From contig NZ_CP086235.1 in the NCBI RefSeq assembly GCF_023612095.1, positions 4,103,501 through 4,167,500 on the forward strand: 64,000 nucleotides of DNA, in the 5' to 3' direction. The notes beneath the pieces are model-generated. The model searched no databases and had not been told where the DNA came from. It saw nothing but the letters and a program-made list of their open reading frames with translations. Position numbers and translations under genes: made by a program. Position 1 is the first letter of the stretch, and each line of letters starts with the position of its first letter. This stretch comes from Cytobacillus firmus (lineage in GTDB: Bacteria > Bacillota > Bacilli > Bacillales > Cytobacillaceae). Of the stretch, positions 1 to 8,971 are shown piece after piece.

Positions 1-1639
1 TCGGCATAAACTATAGGTGCTGTATGCTGCAGAAGGTAATTTCGGAAAATCAGTTCAGGATAGCAGCTCATGTGCGCGGCAAGCGTCTCGCCAGCCAGCT
101 TCCAAAATTTTCTCTCACTGTAGCCGTACTGCTCTTCAATCGCAAAAGACAGTTCTGTTAAATGAAAAACAAACAATGTATCCATAACAAGCTCTCTTAG
201 TGCTTCAATAGAAGTCATCCAATAATACTCGTTGTCCCCGCCTTTTTTAAACTGCTCATGAATCTCTCCAAAGTCAGGAATCCGGCTGGGTTCTGCCAAA
301 AAATCATGATGATACTCTGTGCTGTCATGGAAATCCCTCAAAACAACACGTGTTGGCCAGCCGTTTTTATGAAGGAGGATCATGTTCTGGGCATGTGCCT
401 CCACAGCTATGCCATGAGCGGCGAGCATGTGCCAGACCGGAACCACACTTACTTCCATCAGCCTTTTTAACCAGCTTTCAATTCCATAGTGTTTCAGCCA
501 ATCATCTATAAATGGGAAACCATCCCTCTCCATTAAAGGAAGTGCTGTAAAAGGCACAGCCTCCTCACCCTCTTCCATGTGGAGACGAACACTTTCCCGC
601 CAAATCGCTCCCAGTTTTGCCTCAGGCTCTTCCTCAATAGGCTGATAGGCAATCCCTGCGTATTCCTTCAAAACGATCAAGGAAGCTTCTTCTTTTAAAA
701 ATGGGTCAGCTTCCACCGTGTCTGCAATCCATTTGGAAATATGGGGAGCAGCACAGATGGCGTGAGTGTCTAATGTTCTTAGCGATGAGGTATTCACCAT
801 ATTCATGGATAGTTTTAGGTGAGCTTTTTCAGGATTAGCCACGTTCCAAAGAGTACGGACCGACTGGGTTGCCCGATAAGAATCCCCGCTTCTTTTAAGC
901 AGAACGACATCCCCTTGCTCCAATTCATCTTTTATATGCTTTACCTGCCATGGATGTATTGGCAGAAAGGTGTATTCTTCAAACGTTTTTCCCAACTCAT
1001 GCAGCTCGGTCAGAAGCTGTCCGAGCATGAGAGGACCCAACTCCTTCTCCCAGAATTCCTTCTCACCCTCAGGGAGAGCCATTCGGCTATGCTCGCGTCT
1101 CACTGCAGCCCATTGCAGTGCAAAAGATTTGCCTGCTTCCGGACCGAATGCAGAATGGTCTTCAAGAGAGAATCCAGTCCTTGCCTTAAAACAAGGATGA
1201 TAGGGATGCCCTTCCCAAACTTCAGACTCCAGCTCCTCATAACTGAATGTTCTCCTTGAAAAAGACGGCATGAGATTTTTTCATTCCATTCACTCAGCTG
1301 AATGGTTTGCTGCAGCTCGTAAATAAGCCTGTTTCTATTTTCCGGGTCGGGTACAAGGTCCTCTGCCAGCTCCTCTATGCTTGTTGACGTACGGGAACCA
1401 TCGCTTTGCACGGAAAGGATGCTGTCCTCCTTTAGCCGCACACGGTCAAACGCAGCAACCCTTCCCTCACAGCAGTAAGTCCGCTGATTTCCGAAAATGG
1501 TGAAGCTCAATAACGGTTCTTCCGGCTGGTGCGCTGTTTTTTCATAATCCATTAGTCCTTCATAAAGAACGGCCTCCAGTAGCTGTCGGATGACTCTTCT
1601 TTCAACTTTCTTAGATGGCAGCGGATGCAGCTTCTGCAT
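1..1639 (-). pseudogene. IucA/IucC family siderophore synthetase, frameshifted and cut by the window edge
   Basis: This is a second NIS siderophore synthetase, which would join a carboxylate (citrate or its half-amide) to an amine or hydroxylamine using ATP. The start at 1639 has a strong AAGGAGGAGAACT site and overlaps the upstream synthetase by 29 bases, so the pair is translationally coupled. The N-terminal part (1639 to about 1260) is in one frame. The family motif WEGHPYHPCFKARTGFS and everything to base 1 (including HPWQVKH and EAHAQN) is in the next frame. Adding one T to the T5 run (A5 on the + strand at 1259-1263) restores one continuous frame. Either a recent pseudogene or a homopolymer error; the rest looks intact. 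The C-terminus lies outside the window. Confidence 0.85.
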
Positions 1640-3437
1640 AGTTCTCCTCCTTCTTCACAATGGCAAAAGGATTTGGGATATAGGTGTAAACGGCTTGCTC
1701 GTTCTTCGCCAGCAGTTCATCCACATCATGGAAACGGGTTAGCAGGTTGGCTTTATAGGCAAGCTTCTCTGAGTGCAGGATATGGCCGATGAATGCTTTC
1801 CCCTGCCCAGTCAGCTCTTTTTCAAGTATGCTAAGCTGTTTTCGGCACCATTCGATCAAACGATCTTCACTGATGAGACGGTCCTGCCCAAATCGGCAAA
1901 TCACAGAAAAGAGCTGATTCATGAACAGGTAATAGGTGAATCGTTCCTGAATGAGGTCATCCTCATAAAATAGTTCCGGGCATTCAGCCAATTGCGGCAA
2001 AAGGCCGGATAACTTTTCCCTATAATCGTTTGATAGATAATAGCCTTGATTATCACGGTAGTAGTAAGCTTCAGGGTATCCCGATGATAAATCCAGGACG
2101 CTGTTTTGCTGATGGGCCTCAAGGGCAAGCCCATGTTCATCATATAATCGGATCAGAGACTCAATTGAGCATCTCCAGTATTTTTCGAACCAGTCCATGC
2201 TGATTTCCTGCTGATCTCTTCTCTCTGTTTGTGCCAGCCTTTCAATTGTCCGCTGCAGTCTTGAGCGTTCATCCGGCAGCGGATTCTGAACCAATGCAGC
2301 GATGGAACTAATCCCCTTATCCGCTCCTTCTGGAAAAGGGTTGGACCGAATAATGACCTCGAACCCTGACTCTTTATGCCCCGGCAATTCAGCTGTTATA
2401 TAGGCCGGATCATCAATCATCCGAAATGACGGATATTTTTCCGTAAAGCGAAGCTTATCCATTAGTTCCGTCATAGCGGTCCCTGCCTTTAGTTCATGAA
2501 GTCGGTTCGTCCTTAATGAATTCGTAATTTTTACCGGAACAGAAAATTTAAACATCCATTCATTTTCCGGGCTGTAAACCGTTCTGATGGAAGAGGTAGC
2601 TGAATAATAGGCTCCCATTGGGCCAAGATCTTTTATTAGATTTTTTTCAACCGCCTCTCTGACATGATTCTGCTGAAGCAGCCATTGAGCCTGAAGAGGG
2701 TGCATCGGGATGAGGCAGTTGTTAGGCGGGACAGTAAAATGCGGAATCGATTTCTTTAATGAATGGAGTATAATATCGCTTGCGCTATTCCGGTTAGCTG
2801 AAGCTTCCCTGACTAACTCCCGGTCTACTAGGAAATAGTGGAGCTGAAAACTTCCCTTTAACTCCGGTGCATACTGCGGATGCTGCCATCCAGCCATTCC
2901 CTGCCTGCTCTTCGGTGTAGGGTGAAGCCAGTGTCCAAACAAAAGTGACTGCTCGGCTTCAATGAAAGTGATCTCTTCGGAATACAGGCTATTTTCGTCA
3001 TTCATTCTTTCTTCAATATACAAAGCCATTGTCTGATAGCTCTCAATCAGCCTGAGCACCAGCTCATCAAAATGGGATGCAAGCTCATGGCAGCCATTTG
3101 ATTTGGCCATTAAATGCAATTCGTGGATAAGAGCAATCATCATCGGAAGCCGGTCCTGCTGTATCCATTCCCGTCTTTGGCTGCAGTATTTAAAGGCTCC
3201 GCCGATCAAGTGCCTTCCTGTTAATGATCGGTAAATCACTTCCACTGCAAATGCTGCAGATTGACCTGGAAGTTCTATCTCCACTACGAATTCGCCTGAT
3301 AGAGTCATAGATGGCCGCTGCTCCTGCACCCATTCCTCCCTATCCATCCAATGTCCGCCATTTACTTCTCTTAAGTAACTATTTATAAAAGCTTGAAACG
3401 TTGCATTTTCTGCAATTTGTTTGGCTGAATGATGCAT
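1611..3437 (-). CDS. IucA/IucC family siderophore synthetase
   Basis: A 608-residue NIS synthetase, the usual family length. It adenylates a carboxylate and condenses it with an amine in making a citrate- or hydroxamate-type siderophore in the cytosol. Visible family signatures are GHWLHPTPKSR (about 168-178, nucleotide binding), PMHPLQ (244-249), SATSSIRT (279-286), KITNSLR (303-309) and EAHQQN (440-445). The C-terminal part with NLLTRF and IPNPF resembles the FhuF-like end of the family. The start has AAAGGATGG upstream. A Fur box lies 38 bases before the start, so it should be iron-repressed. It leads an operon with the downstream frameshifted paralogue. The product cannot be named from two synthetases alone; schizokinen- or aerobactin-like products are possible. 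Confidence 0.93.
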   Translation of the reverse strand: MHHSAKQIAENATFQAFINSYLREVNGGHWMDREEWVQEQRPSMTLSGEFVVEIELPGQSAAFAVEVIYRSLTGRHLIGGAFKYCSQRREWIQQDRLPMMIALIHELHLMAKSNGCHELASHFDELVLRLIESYQTMALYIEERMNDENSLYSEEITFIEAEQSLLFGHWLHPTPKSRQGMAGWQHPQYAPELKGSFQLHYFLVDRELVREASANRNSASDIILHSLKKSIPHFTVPPNNCLIPMHPLQAQWLLQQNHVREAVEKNLIKDLGPMGAYYSATSSIRTVYSPENEWMFKFSVPVKITNSLRTNRLHELKAGTAMTELMDKLRFTEKYPSFRMIDDPAYITAELPGHKESGFEVIIRSNPFPEGADKGISSIAALVQNPLPDERSRLQRTIERLAQTERRDQQEISMDWFEKYWRCSIESLIRLYDEHGLALEAHQQNSVLDLSSGYPEAYYYRDNQGYYLSNDYREKLSGLLPQLAECPELFYEDDLIQERFTYYLFMNQLFSVICRFGQDRLISEDRLIEWCRKQLSILEKELTGQGKAFIGHILHSEKLAYKANLLTRFHDVDELLAKNEQAVYTYIPNPFAIVKKEENYAEAASAAI

Positions 3438-3474
3438 AATTCCATCCTTTCACCGAGTCTTTAGACCTAGTAAT

Positions 3475-3489
3475 TGATAACCATTCTCA
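3475..3489. promoter_or_regulatory. Fur box before the siderophore synthetase operon
   Basis: TGATAACCATTCTCA matches the Bacillus 7-1-7 Fur consensus TGATAATnATTATCA at 12 of 14 defined positions, 38 bases upstream of the synthetase start at 3437. Inferred iron repression of the operon. Confidence 0.75.
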
Positions 3490-3542
3490 ATAATGGTTAA
3501 AAAATTTGATTCCTTCCCAAAGAAGAAATCAATGTATTGGAA

Positions 3543-3571
3543 GAGACAGGGCCTCCAAAAGTCCCGGTCTC
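3543..3571 (-). terminator. Hairpin after the siderophore-binding lipoprotein gene
   Basis: GAGAC (3543-3547) and GGG (3549-3551) pair with CCC (3563-3565) and GTCTC (3567-3571), just past the stop at 3584. There is no strong U-run, so termination is uncertain. Confidence 0.4.
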
Positions 3572-3583
3572 TCATTAAGATGT

Positions 3584-4531
3584 TTATTCACCCAGAAGCA
3601 AGGATTCAATTTCCTTCAATCCTTTTTGGCGCTCAATCGGATCCCAATAGCCCCACGTGGTCTTGAGAGTATGTACGTTTCCGTTCTGAACAGCTTTCAG
3701 GCTTTTCCAAACCTCGCCCTGTGTGACAGAATCATAGAACTCTCCACTATTAAAATAAGAAACATCGAGGATATGATCAGGATTATACTTTGCTAATCCT
3801 TCAATCGAAATATTCTCACCGAAATCCTCAGGAAGGTTTTCTGCCGGTGTTAGTTTCAAATCATCAAATAATAACGAATTTGTTGCATGGTTTGTACGTC
3901 CATATACACGGATATCTTTTTTGTTAATGGCTACTGCCATAAATGTTTCATCGCCCATTTTTTCACTTACGCGGCTGCCGATATCTTCTGCTTCCTTCTC
4001 AAGATCTTCAATCACTTTCTTTCCTTCATCAAGCTTTCCTGCAGCTTCGGCAACCTTCAGATGGTCTTCCTTCCAATCACCGCCAACTTCAACAACGACA
4101 GTTGGAATAGTTTCAGACAGCTGATCATATAAAGGCTTATAGCGGTCACTGATAATTAACAGGTCCGGATCCAGCTTCAAAATTTCTTCCGAGTTAATTT
4201 CATCAGCATAAGGCAGAGCCTTCACACCATCAAGCTCCTCTGTTAAATGCGGAGGAAACTCATTATCATACGCCATCACGGCATAAGGCTTTACACCAAC
4301 AGATACAAGCGAACCTTCCCATGATACATGAGACAGCAGAACGATTTTCTTCGGTTCGGCAGGGACTTCTGCTTTTCCGTATAAATGCTCAACGGTTCTT
4401 GTTTCCTCTGTTTTCTCCTCTTTCTTCTTTTCAGACGCTTCTGTAGAAGCTTCCTCTTCTTTTCCACAGCCCGTTAAAATAAGTAAAAATAACATAAAAA
4501 CAACGCCCAAAGGAGCAAAAAACTTCTTCAT
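3584..4531 (-). CDS. Iron-siderophore ABC transporter substrate-binding lipoprotein (FecB/FhuD type)
   Basis: A 315-residue exported lipoprotein that captures a ferric siderophore outside the membrane for a FecCD-type importer. A signal peptide ends in LTGC with the lipidated cysteine at residue 22, followed by a charged Glu/Lys linker to about residue 45. The rest is a Peripla_BP_2 (class III) binding domain, with PKKIVLLS at the start and NPDHILDVS near the end. A perfect 7-1-7 Fur box lies 40 bases upstream. It is monocistronic, next to the Btr-like sensor and the divergent FecCD pair at 6375-8440, which is the likely partner. The ligand is unknown. Confidence 0.92.
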   Translation of the reverse strand: MKKFFAPLGVVFMLFLLILTGCGKEEEASTEASEKKKEEKTEETRTVEHLYGKAEVPAEPKKIVLLSHVSWEGSLVSVGVKPYAVMAYDNEFPPHLTEELDGVKALPYADEINSEEILKLDPDLLIISDRYKPLYDQLSETIPTVVVEVGGDWKEDHLKVAEAAGKLDEGKKVIEDLEKEAEDIGSRVSEKMGDETFMAVAINKKDIRVYGRTNHATNSLLFDDLKLTPAENLPEDFGENISIEGLAKYNPDHILDVSYFNSGEFYDSVTQGEVWKSLKAVQNGNVHTLKTTWGYWDPIERQKGLKEIESLLLGE

Positions 4532-4570
4532 GGATCATTCCTCCAAAACAATAATGAAATTCATTCTCAA

Positions 4571-4585
4571 TGATAATCATTATCA
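4571..4585. promoter_or_regulatory. Perfect Fur box before the binding lipoprotein
   Basis: TGATAATCATTATCA is an exact match to the 7-1-7 Fur inverted repeat, 40 bases upstream of the start at 4531. Confidence 0.88.
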
Positions 4586-4696
4586 CCATTGCTGAACATG
4601 GACATTTTTAACTTTCTCCATGAACAAAATGAATTTGCGTTATAAACAAACAGCCGCAAGTCTGCAGCTGCACGTTAATTATTTTCTTCTAAATCC

Positions 4697-6238
4697 TTAA
4701 GCTTTTAGTTTGGCTTTAAGAATGCTTGAAGGAAACTCTTCCAGCATCTTCTTCCTCCCAATCGGTCCCCAAGGATCCCACTCATGGCTTTCAGGGTAAT
4801 AGACTTCTCCCGTCCGGACAGCCCGGATTTTATTCCACTCTGGAGTATGTGCAGTTCGCCACACATCCTTTTCATGACTCCATAAAATGAGAAGCTTGTC
4901 GGGGTTCAATTCAGCAATTTCCTTAAGGCTGACATTTCGGTAACCCTCCTCATGCAGATTTGGATGAGGCTGGAACCCCAGGCTTTGATAAAGAAGCTCG
5001 AGCAGTGCATGGTTTCCCTTCCCGTAAAGGCGTATTTCTTCCGGGCGAATCCAAATGACAGCCCACCGGCCATTTCTCGTTAAGGGACACAGCTCATCCC
5101 GCACTTTGCATTCCATACCGTGAATTTCTTTTTCTATACATTCGGCATGGCTTTCACAGCCGATCATCACGGCTATTTCATAAAGATACTGGCGCCAGTC
5201 CTGCTTCAAAGGCAGATGATGTACTTGCTCCTGTTTTGAAAGCAGCACACTTTGAAGCTGAATTTGATGTAAGGGTGTTTTAATAATGCGGTCCGGATGG
5301 GTCAGCAAAATATCATCCGGCTGAAATGGTTTTTCTGCGTTTAGCAATCTAGTTCCTTCCAGCTCTTTTTGAAGATAGCCCGGCACCCCACTGCTTGCCG
5401 GATAGACGGTTGGGTAGGACGGAGCTGCTACCGGCTGGATTCCGAGTGAAATAAGGTGATCCTGCAAAAACAGCTGGCTTACGACAGCGATTCGTTCACT
5501 GGCCCTTTTCATGAAAACAGTTGGCGGCATCCCTTCTCTGCTTTTGAAAAGGCGGCTGAAATAAAATTCATCCTGCAGCCCTATTTGCATGGCGACTTCT
5601 TTAGCTGTAATTCCTTTCTTTTGAAGCAGCAATTTTTTGGCAGTCTTCATTCGTTCTGCATTTAAAAATTCTTTCGGGGTCATACCGGTCCTTTTGCGGA
5701 AAGCTCTTGAAAATGTTACAGGGGTCATATTTGCTTTAGCAGCTAATTCCGCAACGGTTAATGGACGGGACAGGCTGTTCCGGATCAATTCCTCCGCTTC
5801 TTCCATTCCGTCAATTTCGGCCGCGTCTGTCAGGATGGACAGCATCTCCCAGAGCAGGGATAGAAATCTGCATTTGGCCGAAATGGATTTTTCCTGCCGG
5901 CTTTTCTTCATCTCTTCCCAGAGGGGGAGCATTTTTGCAGGGACCTGTTCAGCCAGCGGACGGGTTAACAAGTCTTTCAGCATATCGCCTTCTTTTGGCC
6001 AGGAAAGCAGATTAACAGAAAGCAGAGAAGAAGAAGACGATGTGAGGAGGCCGGAATCCGCAAGGAAGTAGCTTTTGCCCTCTTCTGCCTTCAATCTCTG
6101 GTTCCCGCTTACCAAAGTGCCCTTTCCCGATGATATGTAAAGGATTAAAAAATGACTGCGCTTTTCATTTACGGCCTGAGATAAGCCCTCACGCAGGTTG
6201 GATGCTTCAATTTCAAACATATCGCTCTTCAGCAGCAT
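4697..6238 (-). CDS. AraC-family activator fused to a siderophore-binding domain (Btr-like)
   Basis: A 513-residue regulator with an N-terminal sensory region (about 1-148), two AraC helix-turn-helix units (about 150-245, with LTVAELAAKANM and ITAKEVAMQIGL), then a Peripla_BP_2-like domain to the end. It has no signal peptide, so the binding domain is cytosolic. Bacillus subtilis Btr (YbbB), about 529 residues, has this design and activates bacillibactin uptake genes on binding the siderophore. By analogy this protein senses an imported siderophore and activates the divergent FecCD operon. The ATG at 6238 is chosen because AGAAGGGAGTG precedes it; the upstream TTG at 6280 lacks a site. Confidence 0.88.
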   Translation of the reverse strand: MLLKSDMFEIEASNLREGLSQAVNEKRSHFLILYISSGKGTLVSGNQRLKAEEGKSYFLADSGLLTSSSSSLLSVNLLSWPKEGDMLKDLLTRPLAEQVPAKMLPLWEEMKKSRQEKSISAKCRFLSLLWEMLSILTDAAEIDGMEEAEELIRNSLSRPLTVAELAAKANMTPVTFSRAFRKRTGMTPKEFLNAERMKTAKKLLLQKKGITAKEVAMQIGLQDEFYFSRLFKSREGMPPTVFMKRASERIAVVSQLFLQDHLISLGIQPVAAPSYPTVYPASSGVPGYLQKELEGTRLLNAEKPFQPDDILLTHPDRIIKTPLHQIQLQSVLLSKQEQVHHLPLKQDWRQYLYEIAVMIGCESHAECIEKEIHGMECKVRDELCPLTRNGRWAVIWIRPEEIRLYGKGNHALLELLYQSLGFQPHPNLHEEGYRNVSLKEIAELNPDKLLILWSHEKDVWRTAHTPEWNKIRAVRTGEVYYPESHEWDPWGPIGRKKMLEEFPSSILKAKLKA

Positions 6239-6321
6239 ATTTAGACACTCCCTTCTTTTTCCTGAAATATGAATTGACAAATGCTGTGGAAGGATAGTAG
6301 ATTAATAACGATCTTACAGGA

Positions 6322-6336
6322 CGATAACGATTCTCA
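6322..6336. promoter_or_regulatory. Fur box between the Btr-like regulator and the FecCD operon
   Basis: CGATAACGATTCTCA matches 11 of 14 defined Fur positions, 39 bases before the permease start at 6375 and 84 bases before the divergent regulator. It could serve both. Confidence 0.65.
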
Positions 6337-6374
6337 TTTTCATTTAAAAAATACATAGAAAAGGACTGATCATC

Positions 6375-7409
6375 ATGGCCAGAACTGCTGCTGACATAAA
6401 CGACTCCCTGCAGCCTGTTCACTTAAAATCTATTAAATGGGGCCTTATTGGCTTAGTATTTGTTTTTCTTAGCCTGCTCGCTTCAATTGGACTTGGAGCC
6501 ATATGGATCTCCCCTTCTGTTGTTTGGGACTCTTTTGTCTCTTTTCAAGCCGGCCAAATTGAACACCAGCTGATCAGGGAAGTTCGAATCCCGCGGGCAT
6601 TGGCTGCTGCCCTGATTGGAGCCGCTCTTGCTGTTGCAGGCACTATTATGCAGGGAATCACACGCAATCCTCTTGCCGATCCTTCAATCATCGGCATTAC
6701 CCATGGAGCAGGGCTTGCCATCGCCATTTCGCTTGCATTTGTTTCAAGCGGATCCTACTGGATTCTTCTGATCTGGTCATTTGCAGGCTCTGCAGCCGGC
6801 GCCATGCTTGTCCTCTCTTTTTCCATGATTTCAAAAGAGCGGATATCTCCTGTGACCCTGACGCTTGCAGGTGCTGCGTTAAGTACTTTATTCAGCGCTC
6901 TTTCCACGGGTATCGCCCTATATTTCCAGGTGGCGCAGGACCTGAGTTTCTGGTTTGCCGGAGGACTATCCGGAACCAAATGGCAGCATGTTTTTATACT
7001 GCTTCCAGCTGTTATCATTGGGATTCTGCTGTCCCTCTGGATCAGCCGCTCTCTGACTATACTGGCTTTAGGGGAGGAAGTGGCTGCAGGTCTCGGCCAA
7101 TCTCAGCAGAAAGTCAGGTGGATCGGGCTCATTGCTGTTATTCTGCTATCTGGCGCAGCCGTTTCCATTGCAGGCGCAATTGGCTTTATTGGCCTTGTCG
7201 TTCCCCATATAGTCCGGATGCTCATCGGATCTGATTACAGATGGCTCATTCCGTTAAGTGCCATTGCAGGCGCCCTTCTCCTCGTACTCGCCGATATAGG
7301 GGCACGGATGATTAATCCTCCATTCGAGACACCTGTCAGCGCAGTGACCGCCTTGATTGGCGTTCCGTTTTTCTTATATTTGTCCCGAAGGAAAAGGGGG
7401 TATATGTAA
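6375..7409 (+). CDS. Iron-siderophore ABC transporter permease (FecCD family), first of pair
   Basis: A 344-residue polytopic protein with about nine to ten membrane helices, one half of a heterodimeric ferric-siderophore import channel. Family hallmarks are IREVRIPRALAAALIGAALA, GITRNPLADPSIIG and, near the C-terminus, IGFIGLVVPHIVR, the ATPase-coupling helix. AAAGGACTG precedes the ATG. It is followed with a one-base overlap (TAATG) by its partner permease. No ATPase is encoded in this operon, so one must be borrowed; the FecE-type ATPase at 11628 is the nearest candidate. Regulation is likely by Fur and the divergent AraC sensor. Confidence 0.93.
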   Translation: MARTAADINDSLQPVHLKSIKWGLIGLVFVFLSLLASIGLGAIWISPSVVWDSFVSFQAGQIEHQLIREVRIPRALAAALIGAALAVAGTIMQGITRNPLADPSIIGITHGAGLAIAISLAFVSSGSYWILLIWSFAGSAAGAMLVLSFSMISKERISPVTLTLAGAALSTLFSALSTGIALYFQVAQDLSFWFAGGLSGTKWQHVFILLPAVIIGILLSLWISRSLTILALGEEVAAGLGQSQQKVRWIGLIAVILLSGAAVSIAGAIGFIGLVVPHIVRMLIGSDYRWLIPLSAIAGALLLVLADIGARMINPPFETPVSAVTALIGVPFFLYLSRRKRGYM

Positions 7410-8440
7410 TGGATTGGAAAATTGCTTTAAGACAGTCCAAAACCTGGCTGGCAGCCTTTGTCTTTTTAATCATGGCCACCTTTATATTGAGCCTGTCCAC
7501 TGGCGTGATGCCCATCCGTTTTTCTGAAATAATGAACACGTTAGCCGGCAGCGGCACCCCAAGGCAGGAGCTTGTTTTATTTCAGCTGAGATTGCCGAGA
7601 ATGGTCATTGCCATGCTGATTGGTGCCGGGCTTGCTCTATCAGGCAGCATTCTTCAGGGACTTTCCAGGAACTCTCTCGCTGACCCGGGCATTCTCGGAA
7701 TCAATGCCGGCGCTGGACTTGCTGTCGTTTTTTCAATCTATCTTTTCGGACAGGAGAAAGGCAGCCTGCTCTCTGAACCTTTTTTTCTGCCCGTTTTCGC
7801 TTTTATCGGCGCTCTTGCCATTGCAGCTCTGATTTACCGGTTCTCATGGAAAGGCGGAATAGACCCGGAACGGCTTCTCCTTGTCGGTCTTGGATTTAAT
7901 GCTCTATGCGGTGCTCTTCTCATGATTCTGCAGCTGAAAATGGATCCAAAGGATTTTCAGCAGGCAGCCATTTGGCTGACAGGAAGCATCTGGGGAACCG
8001 GGTGGCCTTATGTATGGGCATTGCTTCCATGGATCTTGATTCTTATGCCGGCTGCTTTTTATAAAGCAAGGACCATAAATCTTCTTCAGTTTAAGCAGGA
8101 AGTTCCGGTTGCCCTTGGCTTAAAAGTGGAGGCTGAACGCCGCATGCTTCTTTGCCTTTCTGCTGCCCTTGCAGGAGCATGTGTGGCCGTCGGCGGCGGA
8201 ATCGCCTTTATTGGCCTGCTCGCTCCCCATCTGGCACGGCGGCTGTGCGGACCCAATTACTTCAGCAGCCTGCCATTGTCTGCACTGATCGGGTCAGCTC
8301 TGGTGCTCATGGCAGACATGATCGGCAAAAATCTTCTTGCGCCAGCCGATATTCCCGTCGGAATCGTCATATCGGTTATCGGTGCACCATACCTGATCTT
8401 CATGCTGCTGACCCGGAAAGGTTCCGGGATGAGGGTCTAA
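7409..8440 (+). CDS. Iron-siderophore ABC transporter permease (FecCD family), second of pair
   Basis: A 343-residue partner of the preceding permease. It shows LFQLRLPRMVIAMLIGAGLA, GLSRNSLADPGILG and GIAFIGLLAPHLARR, which mirror the first subunit and mark the FecCD fold of about nine to ten helices. Translation is coupled to the upstream gene by a one-base stop/start overlap. The two proteins should form the transmembrane channel for the siderophore delivered by the lipoprotein at 3584-4531. The operon ends at a strong hairpin shared with the convergent hmoA. Confidence 0.93.
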   Translation: MDWKIALRQSKTWLAAFVFLIMATFILSLSTGVMPIRFSEIMNTLAGSGTPRQELVLFQLRLPRMVIAMLIGAGLALSGSILQGLSRNSLADPGILGINAGAGLAVVFSIYLFGQEKGSLLSEPFFLPVFAFIGALAIAALIYRFSWKGGIDPERLLLVGLGFNALCGALLMILQLKMDPKDFQQAAIWLTGSIWGTGWPYVWALLPWILILMPAAFYKARTINLLQFKQEVPVALGLKVEAERRMLLCLSAALAGACVAVGGGIAFIGLLAPHLARRLCGPNYFSSLPLSALIGSALVLMADMIGKNLLAPADIPVGIVISVIGAPYLIFMLLTRKGSGMRV

Positions 8441-8449
8441 ATTCAATAA

Positions 8450-8486
8450 AAATGCCCATTCAACAATCCCTAATGAATGGGCATTT
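8450..8486. terminator. Bidirectional terminator between FecCD operon and hmoA
   Basis: AAATGCCCATTC (8450-8461) pairs perfectly with GAATGGGCATTT (8475-8486), between convergent genes, with A-rich and T-rich flanks. Confidence 0.8.
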
Positions 8487-8491
8487 CAGCT

Positions 8492-8827
8492 TTATTTGAT
8501 TTCAGCAGGCTCTCTGTATTGTTTTTGCCCCAGCACATGATATACATCCTGACGGCTTTCGATAATAAATTCAGGCTTTGGCTTCCCTCGGTTCGCACGA
8601 TGGCCAGCAAGATGTACATCGCTTGTTTCCCAAGCCTTCCATGCCTCTTCAGATTCCCAGCGGATCATAACAATGATTTCTTCCTCTCCGCTGCGCTGTT
8701 TTTTCTTTAATACATTTAAATCTAGAAATCCGGGCTGCTCTTCGATGATTCCTTCTCCGGCAAAGCGCTCCACCATTTTTTCCCCATGGCCCTCTTTAAC
8801 CATAATTGTCTTTAATTGAATAAACAT
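8492..8827 (-). CDS. hmoA: Heme-degrading monooxygenase HmoA
   Basis: A 111-residue ABM-fold (ferredoxin-like barrel) monooxygenase that opens heme to release iron in the cytosol. Features shared with B. subtilis HmoA (YetG) are the MFIQLKTIMVKEG start, FAGEGIIEEQPGF, the central MIRWESEEAWKAWE and the SDVHLAGHRANRGKPKP stretch. GAGGAGG lies eight bases before the ATG. A Fur box at 8865-8879 is 38 bases upstream, so it is an iron-starvation gene like its B. subtilis counterpart. It is monocistronic and faces away from the MFS gene, which may share the box. Confidence 0.9.
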   Translation of the reverse strand: MFIQLKTIMVKEGHGEKMVERFAGEGIIEEQPGFLDLNVLKKKQRSGEEEIIVMIRWESEEAWKAWETSDVHLAGHRANRGKPKPEFIIESRQDVYHVLGQKQYREPAEIK

Positions 8828-8864
8828 GCCTATTTCCTCCTCAGTTCTTTTTTGTTATTATAAT

Positions 8865-8879
8865 TGATAACGATTTTCA
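8865..8879. promoter_or_regulatory. Fur box between hmoA and the MFS carrier
   Basis: TGATAACGATTTTCA matches 12 of 14 defined Fur positions. It is 38 bases before hmoA and 93 bases before the divergent MFS gene at 8972. Confidence 0.75.
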
Positions 8880-8971
8880 TTTTCAACTGTTTTAAAAAAT
8901 AGATTCATTATTTTGTAAGTTTATAGTATCTTTAGATTAACGAAATTTTACTGAAATTGTGAGGCCATTAT